Of a stretch of DNA of 64,000 nt, positions 55,207-64,000 are shown piece by piece (within the stretch, counting starts at the first letter, position 1; each line of letters begins with the position of its first letter). The stretch comes from Coccinella septempunctata (taxonomy: Eukaryota; Arthropoda; Insecta; Coleoptera; Coccinellidae): contig NC_058194.1 of the NCBI RefSeq assembly GCF_907165205.1, forward strand, positions 25,606,856 through 25,670,855. The letters are read 5' to 3'. Position numbers and translations under genes: made by a program. The notes under the pieces were generated by a model. That model was given only the letters and a program-made list of their open reading frames with translations, was not told where the DNA came from and ran no database searches.

Positions 55207-55678
55207 TGGGAGGTCCTCAATTTCCCAATTGGTTTTGCCCAGAAAGAAGATAGGTGGAGTTTTGAAAGAATTTCATGAGTTAAAATCAGGAGGACATCTG
55301 GGAGTCAACAAAACCTTGGACAAAATCAGGCAGAGATTTTACTGGGTCCAATGCAGGGATGATGTAGAAAGCTGGTGCAGAAGGTGTCAAGAATGTGGTG
55401 ACGTGACCAGGATGAAAGCTCGTTATGATTTTAAAGCTAATTCAGGAGGATTCAAAGAAGGAGACCAGGTTTGGCTGTACAACCCACGTAGAAAGAGAGG
55501 TGTGTCTCCAAAGCTGACACCATTTTGGGAAGGACCGTACAAAATCAAGAAGAGAATCAACGACGTGGTTTACAGAGTGCAACGTAATCCTGGGACCAAG
55601 ATGAAGGTTGTTCATTTGGAAAGACTGAAGCCGTATCATGGTGAAACCATGGTTTTTGATCGGGACGATCAAATTTAG
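55166..55678 (+). pseudogene. Integrase remnant: HHCC finger joined to the C-terminal domain
   Basis: The frame opens at ENGLLKRIW and QLVLPRKK, then an HHCC zinc-binding motif (FHELKSGGHLGVNKTL, CRRCQEC) ends at about 55400. Without the catalytic DDE core it passes straight into MKARYDFKANSGGFKEGDQV and FWEGPYKI (GPY/F-type module), and ends VVHLERLKPYHGE. Two deletions are therefore visible: one joining gag to the integrase start (removing protease, RT and RNase H), the other within integrase. The reading frame differs from that of gag. No catalytic function can remain. Confidence 0.9.
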
Positions 55679-55689
55679 AGGGAGGGCAG
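55677..55689 (+). promoter_or_regulatory. Polypurine tract
   Basis: agagggagggcag lies directly before the right LTR, where plus-strand synthesis is primed. Confidence 0.8.
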
Positions 55690-55857
55690 TGTTGCGAATT
55701 GAATATAAGTTGCCATGACTGTCAAGGAGACAGTTCTAAAAAAAGTGTGACATAGGAAAATAGACGAATTAGTATTGTATTGTTTTGTATGAATAAAGGA
55801 TCGTTTGGAATTGTTAATCAACATTTTTAACTGAAAACGAACCCCAGTTTCGTAACA
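55690..55857 (+). repeat. Right LTR
   Basis: 168 bp, identical to the left LTR except g for a at the fifth base. Confidence 0.93.
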
Positions 55858-56395
55858 ATAACAATTGAGACTCAAGTAACGAGGGCCCGACTCAGATGGA
55901 GCGGCCACATTCTGAGGATGCAAGACACAAGACACCCCAAAATATCTCTGTATGGCGAATTCACAGAGGGAGCCCGAAAACCAGGAGGCCAGTATAAGCG
56001 GTTTAAGGATATACTACATCAATCCCTAAAATCAGTTAAGTTAAGTTAATGACAATCATAACTGGGAACAACTAGCGTTAGACAGATCACAGTGGAGCTC
56101 TTTGGTACATAGTTATAATGGGGACTCGAGAAGAATACAGCGGCGGCCAGATCTGGTTGGTGACTATCCATGCCCGAAGTGTGGAAGGATCTGATGTAGG
56201 TCACGGTTGGGTCACAGTCACAGGAGGGCACACAGTTGCAAGAAGCCTAAATAAATTATAAGTTTTATCGCACCGATAGCTTTGTTTTTGAGCCTTTTTG
56301 TAGATTTATTTTCGGTAACGGGATACAGCAATGAATGAATGAATAATATATGCCTTGAACCCTAACTCTAACACCATCCGGTTTCCAACCGATGT

Positions 56396-58812
56396 TCAGA
56401 GATACATTGATATCTTCTACGTAAACCACAAATGCTCAATCACAAGATGTAGGTAGAAGCTAGAATGTCTCAAAAAACCTTATGAATAGTTCAGGTGAAA
56501 ACCTGACGTTAAAAACCTGATAGTGTGAAGGGACCCTTATAGATTTACAAAAGCAATGTATGAATGTGTGAATCATGACTAACTCACACTATTGGAACGA
56601 CAATTCCTTCGGAATTGTTATTTCCATTAATATATCACCCTTATAGATTTAGTTATTCAATAATCATTTCCAGTAAATTATCTTAATTGGAGGTAATAAA
56701 ACTAACTTACTCAATTTTAAATTTCCTTATAATATCTTTAATAACGAGGAACTCGATAAATAAAGTAGGAATTATTATACAGGAAAAACATGGACGAAGA
56801 CAGTTCCTTCCTTTACTTTACCGATGCTGTTTTTCTAACGTACAACTTAGATTGACATCCATTGAGTTCCCCGAAAGTGGGCTGTTTCCCGAGGGAGAAA
56901 GAGAGATTGGAAATGAATTAAAATTCGAGGAAAAATGGATTTTGGATTTGTGTTCGTATTCCATTTATTTCCCATCTGTGTGGGGTGAAAACCTTGCGGA
57001 ATGGGAGACTTTTTTCGACGAATTATGGAGTTCCGCTCAAGCTATGACGCGTGCAATCGAAGTTGATTTCATTCAGATTGTCCCAACATTTGTATGTTCC
57101 ATTCGATTGTCTCTATGTTCATTTTTGTATGTAAAGGATCAAACTCTGATAATACTGCAGAGATTCTCAAATATCCGGTTTAGTAAGAACCAATTTATTC
57201 ATCTAAATTTATTATTATTCTCCTTTATAAAACGTTAACAGGAGCTTGACTCGAAGAACATGCCATGCCATATGTTCATGGTGCTCGAGAACACAAAGGT
57301 AAAGAAAACCCGTCATACCTATATCTGTTTCCACCCAATTCCGTGTATAGTACGCTCTTCGATCCCGAATTTTAAGTTCGAATGGTTTCCTTAATTACCA
57401 AACCAAATTGGAAATACGCCGGATTTTACACTCAATCAGATCCATTTGAATTTTGAACTGGCGTTATGGTAAAGTGGAGATGGAGGAACTTGAATTAATC
57501 ATAACCAATTGGAATGAAAGCTTGCTACGAAGCATTCTGTATGAATAATCATTGGCTCCGTTTCGTACCATCTCAACTCCATTAATTCATCCCCTATAAG
57601 GGATACTATTATTCGAAAGAATAGAGATGAAAAGTGCGAAGGAAAACCGTGCTTATATTTCATGAATGATTGATTTGAATGTCGAGAACCAAAAATTGGT
57701 TTTACCGTTCTGGAATCGCCATTAATTTTACGTTGGCACACTTCATCAACTTATTCGGAACCAGTTGGAAATTCGTTGGAGAGCCAATTTAGAAATGAAC
57801 GCGTTGAGTCTAGTTCTGAACTGGTTCTCGTGTGAATCGAGTAGACGTTCAATGAAAATCAGGATTAATTTTATAGTCTGTTCGACTCATTTCGACTGGC
57901 ACTATCTATTCATAATACACATAATCTATTGGCAGTATTGGCACCGAATAAAAAGTTACATAATCAAAGATTATAAAGTTCAGAATCTCCATAATCTTTG
58001 ATGGGTTCAAGCTACTTAATGAATAAAGACAATTGAGTTTTCCCCAGTTTAATTCAATTTGTAAAGGTACTTTTCAATGTGCAGCGTGATAAAACCCCTT
58101 GAAAGTTCTGTGAAATCCCGAATTGATCGATTCAAGTCTCACTCACTTAATTATTTCAACAGCACCTCCAAAGTGAAGAACTTCCATTTCAAGGCAATAT
58201 AGAAACCCCCACAGCCTGCTATATATCGTGAGAAGTAGTTACTGGACTCGGAAGATTGGTTTCCAGTTGGCAGCTAATTTATTATTTCAGTGCCCAGTAG
58301 GGGTACAGAAAACCTATTTGTCGACTTAAATCCCACTTATGAAACGAACAACCTACGTGACTCCCTTGGCTATAAGGTCCCCAATATATGATAAGGCTCT
58401 CTCAGTCTTACATGAATCAGTTTCGATAGAAGGAGTCCGTTGATAAGAAAGTACATTAAATCTTATAGACATCCTTGATACAGTAGGTCCTCTCTGAAAT
58501 ATCTTTATAACAAATTAAACTACTATATAAAGATCCTTTATTTTCATTTGGTAGGGTCGTGTTTTGAAAATTATTTGTATTCACCCAAATTCTTGAGTAG
58601 TGAATTTTTCTAATTGTTCACTTATTATTAGGTACTTTTGTTGATTTTATAGTATTTTCAATTTGTGAACATTGTTTTGGATATTGGGTTACCTGTTTGT
58701 TTTCCTTATGAATAAATAAAGAAATAAATGCTACAATGATCTTTCAATTTCAGATAATGTTACCATAGAAATACCAAAAGTTATTCATCGAATAAATCTG
58801 TCATTGAAACTG
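56396..58812. other. Unassigned sequence
   Basis: It contains a repeated word acccttatagattta (about 56530 and 56638), a hairpin acaattcc-ttc-ggaattgt (56600-56618), and a 183-codon open frame (56687-57238) with no recognisable domain. The frame is the longest outside mobile elements but starts in AT-rich sequence and looks like chance or a decayed relic. Confidence 0.35.
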
Positions 58813-59040
58813 CCTATTGGTAAAACTAGTGCAGTGCGAGTGCATATTTTGATGTCACTAGAATCATTCCAAAGGACATGAAGCTAGTTCTTTCAATGGA
58901 ATTCACTGTAATAGTAAATTCTATTAATAAAACTAGTGCTTATTGAGTGCATATTATAAAAAACAGAGCATATATTTAAAGATATCCTAATTCGTATTTG
59001 AGGTTCTGTGATCCAGTGCAGCACTAGTTTCACCAATAGA
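58813..59040. mobile_element. ~228 bp MITE-like element
   Basis: The left end ctattggtaaaactagtgca and the right end, inverted, read ctattggtgaaactagtgc; a third partial copy (ctattaataaaactagtgct) lies inside at about 58920. No ORF. Boundaries are approximate, and no target duplication is clear. Confidence 0.5.
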
Positions 59041-62000
59041 AAACGCTATTAATAAGAGTTTATTTGTCATAGATCGAATGTCGGTACGTCATTATTGGTA
59101 GAATTTTTTAGATTCTGGATGTATGGTTATTTTTTGTGTGATTTTCACGAAATATTTGCTTTCTAGTTAGAATTATGACAATTTCTACAATGCGGTATTT
59201 TACATTAATCAGTGAAAAGTAGTATACCGTGCTTTCATAGAACCCAAATAAGGTATCCTTCAGATAGGAAATTATTTGACAGATACTCATGGACATAGAA
59301 TGAAATTTAATCGAAGGTGAAAGTACCGGGCCTAACACAAATAAACAGTCAAGAGCAGCTATATATGAATAAATCAATACAATGATTAAAGAATCGAAAT
59401 AAACATTAAAAAAGAAAAGCTAAAATCATTATGTTATTTCTTTCTCGTATTGGAAGACTGGATCATATAAACTGTCGTACATCCCTTCACTTTCCATTTC
59501 CACCAGAAGAGATTACAGTGGTCTCATCCAATGAAAATATTATACGAGTTCTGTTCCAATCGGCCAATAGAAAAACCCACCAAACAAATCCCCTTAGACT
59601 CGGCAGAAGGAAAATATTTCGTCAAGCTCAACAACGAAATCCCGTTGAATGTGAATCTGAAAATCCGTCTGAAGTCACGGGTACATGAAATATTTATCTG
59701 CTTGTCTCATCATCCCAGAGATTTGGACTTCGCCAAAGACTAACTTGTTGACGGGGATTCGAGCGATTTCGAGAGTCGTTCAGACGAATGGCGCTTATTG
59801 TTTTCTATTCCCTATTCATCCGGGGATTTTAAGATCTCTGAGAAGCTAGATAGCACCTCAAAGGCACCACCTTCTTTTATGAATGGTCACAAAATAAAAT
59901 TTTTCGTCCCAATCTCGTCAATTGGACCTGGGTTGATGGAGATTTCATTTCCTCGGCGTTATCACTAGCTCCTCAAGTTTATCAAAGGGATTTTGACTCC
60001 AGTATCACACCATTTCGAAGGTCAATCTGGGTATGATCTTTGAGTATTCACGATCAAACATGTATAGTCCATTCACTTTTATTTTAGCACTCGGTTGGCC
60101 ATGGAAATTTGACACATTTGACTCTGTATAGTACGAAAATGTGGGGTTATGAAGATTGTCAAAACATTTTTGGGCTTTAAATCAACGCTATGTTGCCCGT
60201 TCTACGCGAAAGTTTCTGTTATTACGTATTTTATCACAATGTCGAATATCTTCGGAAAATATGTGACGAACATAATTGAAGTTTATACAAACTGATTGAA
60301 GGCATACCAAATCCAGTTATTTGCATGGAAAATACAAGGGATCAGTATAATATCATAATATACACTAGCTTGAGGAGAGTTAATGTTCGTTATCTCCTTT
60401 GGCTAAAAGTTTGAATACGTTACATCAGTTGTAGATTTCACAAATATCAACCAAAAGATGAAATGCATCTGATGCAGTGGTTGGGAATGGGTATCTCCCG
60501 AAGGAATTAACAGATAATTACAAGAATGTTAAATTCTTCAACAAAAATCATCTTGCATCAATATAAGTAAAAGGAATTAAAGGAAGTTTCAAGTCAAGAT
60601 GAACTTAACCCTTGAACAAAAATTTCACATGAATAAACAATTAACAGGACAACTGGCACGTATTTGTGGCTGTTTATCTCAATACTTTGATATAATTATT
60701 GTAATCATGTATTTATTGGTACCTTAAAACATTTACAATGTACAGGACAAGTCAAATGAAAAATAGAAAAATCAATTTTCGGGAACTTATTCTACGATGA
60801 CATTCATCGAAAATCCTGTAATAAACATCTCGCATTAATACACTCAAACATAAAATTCTCAAATGTCACCACTTTTTTGGTTCTCCCAATAGAAGAAAAT
60901 TCTTTGTCATCCTCTTCAATCTTTCTGATTGTAGAAATATTCAGCTGAAATATAAGTCCTTTACATTCAGATGAAACATTATATAAATTCTCTTACATTG
61001 AATATGTTCGATACCGTCTGACGTATTGTGGATTTTAGAAAATCAGGGTATAACTATTTGAATGAGCGGACCTGAATTGTAAATAGCACTTCCTGAAACC
61101 CTGTCTCTTTTTTCAATCACTTTCGGCATTTTCGTAGAAAAAATTGATATTAGTTGTAGCAACGGCGTTATGACATTAACGATATTTCATGAGTGCCAAC
61201 CTTACTCCATTCTAGTTACAAAAACTTGAGAAAATTATTTCATGGCCATCCGACTGCTAAAATAAATGTGAATGGAGTATACTTATGAAGAGTAACTAAA
61301 ATGTAACGCACAAACTTCTTATCCACAAAATTTACTGCTCCATACAGAAATGCCCAGTTTTTAATATTGAGTTTGTAATAAAGCCACTACGAGGAGTGGA
61401 GAGTAGCTAGCTTTTCTAAATGGCAACCCCAACTTTTTGTGCCAGAAATGGATACACTTTTTCATGCATGATGGGGTTTTTTAACAACCTTTTGTACTTT
61501 TTTCAAAATCTTTCAATCATCGTCACGCCAAACCTGTTAAATTTTATCAGTCCCATCATCATGAGACAAACAGTCAATTTGGTATGAGTTTTTCATGGTT
61601 TTCAGCTAGATTCTGAATTGTTTGTGATTAGATATATTTCTGGATTCATTTGGGACATCCTAGTATTGTATCCTGGGATCCTTCAATTAGTTATCCTCGA
61701 CAGCAATGTTCAGTTTTATGTTTTTATAAGGAAAAGCCATATAAATAGTTCTTTCAATGATTCAAATCGAAAAACTAAAAAAAAAGTCATCCAGCTAGAC
61801 TAGATTCAAAGTAGATGATGAAAAATAGCTGCTTACTTCATATCGCTTCAAATATTCCATACCGGATGACGATGGTTGAGATCGGGTTAGTAACGCTTGC
61901 AAATTACAGCCATAAGTATAATTTCATCGAGCTGGCAATCCAGAAATCCGTTCCGGAAGCAGCCTAAGGCCAGTCTCGGCTACCCTCGAACGTTTCAAAG

Positions 62001-64000
62001 GTTGAACCCTAATTTAATTTGAATTCTTTCTCGAATTCTCCCCTGGGGGAGTCGAAAATTGAAATTTTCCACCTTGGAAGACTGAAGCTCTGACAGTTTT
62101 CTTTTGGGTTCTAATTTTCTCTCATTGTGCGGCGTTTTCCTCCACTTTTAATTCGAAACGTTGGAATAGACCTTTCTTATCGGCCCCTAATTTTCCGCAT
62201 CGAAAGATTCGCTTCCCCCATACTTCGGGGGACTCTAAAAACACTCACCTGAATAAAAAATCATTTTTGAAATGTTACACTGAAATTTGCCAGTGATTCG
62301 GAAGGAAATAATTGAAAATATTCGATACATCTTGGAGAAAACACATTGTTTGTTTAATGAGGAGGAAACAAAACACCCCCAATGTAATATTCGAATGTGA
62401 AACTGTATCCATCTTGGAGTAACCTAGAGCTATAAGACCTATCTTGACAAAAAGGTGCAACCAGACGATGAAATTGTTCTCTGCATCTCATAGGAATTAA
62501 CTGCATCGACGAGAGGCTATTGCTGAGGTGAGAGAATTCGCTCAATTAATCAAAACAGGGAATTGCAGATCTAAATAATGCCGATTACCCCGAAGGATTG
62601 CTCCACTTCACGATAAAGTGGATTATTTGTCAAAGTTCCTCTTGAGGAGATGCAACAACAAACATTGTCTTCTATTTGTGAAGACGGTTCACTGTTCATC
62701 GTTCATCTGAAATACTTGGCACAGTTGATGGGCTCATTGTTACCAGGGAATGATGAATTATTCTACTTTCAGTGGGGTGGAAAGTAACTAGGAAGTGGTG
62801 CACATGGATTTGGAGAATATATATCGATATTCTGCTGTAGAATTGCAGCGAAGTTTTCATTCATTGAAGAGGTTTCCAAATTCGATCTCTTTCGAACTTT
62901 TTCTATAAATCTTGTACATTTTGCTATATATAGATCAGAGAATTCAAAGCATTAAGGAATTAGCTTCGAGGGGTTCTGAAATGATCAATTGACTGTCCCA
63001 TACCCCCTTCTTTCTATGAGAAATTGAGAAATATCATTGAATATTAAAACCATTATTAAACCCATTAATACTCAATGGAAATATCAATATTGTTACGAAT
63101 GGGTTGCAATTTGGCGAATGGGCTATCGTATTCCGATAGAAATTCCAGGCATTGAAAGTTAACGACTGAATTTCATTTCACGCAACTCGTAAAATATAAA
63201 GCCTGACATTTTCGAGTAACTACTCTTTTAAATTTAAGGCTTTTTGTCCGAATATGAGGTATGATCTCTGTTTCGAATCTATCAGTCCTATACTTTCCCT
63301 TCTCTGAAACAATAACAATTACAAACGTGATCCTGGAGACTTAACAATGTGTATCCAGTGCATCAAGTTTTGTTCTTGGTAGAATTTCCTCAGATTCCTC
63401 CTCCATAAATATGAATCCCTACATTCCTAACCCCTTTCTTTCAGATTTGGCAATCCTCGAATTCGATGATCAAACGGGTAGGAAAATGTTTCGGAAACAG
63501 CGAAAATCGTCATTACATAAATAAAATATGAAAGAAATTGCCAAAAGGCAATTGAGAGGAATTAACTTCTCATAAAATAGCCCCGGGAATCGTTTAACTG
63601 ATAAGAAGCTAACTCCGGGGATAAATTTTCGGATATTTGGAAAATTCTTTTATCAACCCCTGTCTTTATAATTTCTTCCGAATATTTATGGCCTCATTCG
63701 TTAAGAGGTTCCAGCCGACTGGAGGGCTAAGCCAAAAATTTATAATTAAGATCAGATTTGTGCGTCCGTGGTTATCTGAAAAGTTTCATAGGCCGCTTCT
63801 CTCATAAATATGGTAATCCTTTGTATTCCTCTTCCCCTACCCCAAATTCATACCGATTCAATCAGAAAAATTTTATAGGCAAAAATTCTGATCCAGTTTC
63901 CCCCTTTCATGAAGAAATACATATTCATCGATGCCAGCTTCAGGGAAAAATTAATGCTATAGGACAAATGAATTGAATAAATACTTCAAAAGGCCAAGAA
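59041..64000. other. Unassigned sequence
   Basis: No gene recognised. About 61395-61460 contains a relative of the repeat at 26600-26665 (ttctaaatggcaac, then gtgccagaaatggata). 61960-62240 is somewhat GC-richer and repeat-poor. Open frames of 85 codons or fewer look random. Confidence 0.4.

Larger units (their letters stand above)
53709..55857 (+). mobile_element. Short Ty3/gypsy-type LTR retrotransposon with internal pol deletion
   Basis: 2149 bp with two 168 bp LTRs (53709-53876, 55690-55857), starting TGTTRCG and ending CGTAACA and differing at one position (a/g at the fifth base). It is flanked by ATAA (53705-53708, 55858-55861) inside the host LINE. A tRNA-Leu-type primer site follows the left LTR and a polypurine tract precedes the right LTR. 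Inside are a gag ORF and a remnant of integrase; protease, RT, RNase H and the integrase core are missing. LTR similarity implies a recent insertion, so the deletion derivative was probably mobilised in trans. Confidence 0.95.
48390..56395 (+). mobile_element. LINE tail (copy b) split by two later insertions
   Basis: Three pieces of one LINE: 48390-48648 (LRLNIDKTKMVSPPE, FKYLGNFINTRANLDTEIS), 53491-53708 (HDLNMKTKTAVYKAVLLPTL, IRWFHKVSNAEVLQRASC) and 55862 to about 56395 (LRWSGHILRMQDTRHPK, EGARKPGGQYKRFKD, then a zinc-finger relic and a gaatgaatgaat tail). Copy a at 8307-9150 shows these are contiguous when uninterrupted. A Jockey element sits in the first gap and an LTR element in the second. 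The third piece has stops and a ttaagttaag duplication near 56036. Confidence 0.88.

Noticed and set aside
56687..57238. 183-codon open frame, the longest outside mobile elements, as a host gene
   Set aside because: No recognisable domain and a composition resembling translated AT-rich non-coding DNA. Nothing supports an exon structure around it.
1..64000. CRISPR arrays, operons or bacterial regulatory signals
   Set aside because: No regularly spaced direct repeats, no gene-dense coding layout, and eukaryotic mobile elements throughout.

Overview
The window is AT-rich animal DNA, very probably from an insect. It carries mariner, Jockey-type, Penelope-type and gag-bearing LTR retroelements, many foldback MITEs, and almost no long open reading frames outside them. 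No bacterial signals (operons, Shine-Dalgarno sites, CRISPR) are present. A beetle or another insect with a repeat-rich genome fits, but the sequence alone does not fix the order. I could not assign any host exon, so the window reads as intergenic or long-intron DNA that has repeatedly received mobile elements.

Layout. 1-6.2 kb is mostly unassigned sequence with one TA-flanked foldback element (2552-3248). 7.0-9.85 kb is a repeat cluster: two copies of a ~345 bp repeat, one split by a 5'-truncated Jockey copy and the other by an AT-rich insertion, with the C-terminal end of another LINE between them. 10.7-12.7 kb is a mariner copy holding two later insertions, a 193 bp TTA-flanked MITE and a 569 bp inverted-dimer element. 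13.7-15.1 kb is a long TIR element. 16.5-17.4 kb holds LINE relics and 20.2-20.8 kb a second TA-flanked foldback element. 21.9-26.4 kb is a Penelope-like retroelement inserted as an inverted dimer with 1805 nt arms. 29-30.5 kb has two foldback elements; 31.2-32.4 and 36.9-38.1 kb are two more mariners; 34.6-35.75 kb is a truncated Jockey copy. 39.2-43.9 kb holds a foldback element and several LINE relics, and 44.7-45.4 kb another truncated Jockey copy. 48.4-56.4 kb is a nested stack: a LINE tail split first by a full-length Jockey-type element (two uninterrupted ORFs, 57 nt poly-A, target-site duplication) and then by a short LTR retrotransposon with near-identical LTRs and most of pol deleted. 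56.4-64 kb is mostly unassigned.

How the parts work together. Each autonomous element supplies its own replication machinery. Jockey: ORF1 RNA-binding protein plus ORF2 endonuclease/RT, coupled by a TAATG stop-start overlap. Penelope: RT plus GIY-YIG endonuclease. Mariner: DD34D transposase. The short or truncated elements lack these and would have depended on enzymes made elsewhere. The most notable signal is that the big Penelope insertion and the 569 bp insertion share one architecture: equal-length inverted arms, a one-sided ~31-33 nt tail, a 13-14 bp target-site duplication, and a hammerhead-ribozyme-like motif near each arm end. The small one therefore looks like a non-autonomous Penelope-type element.
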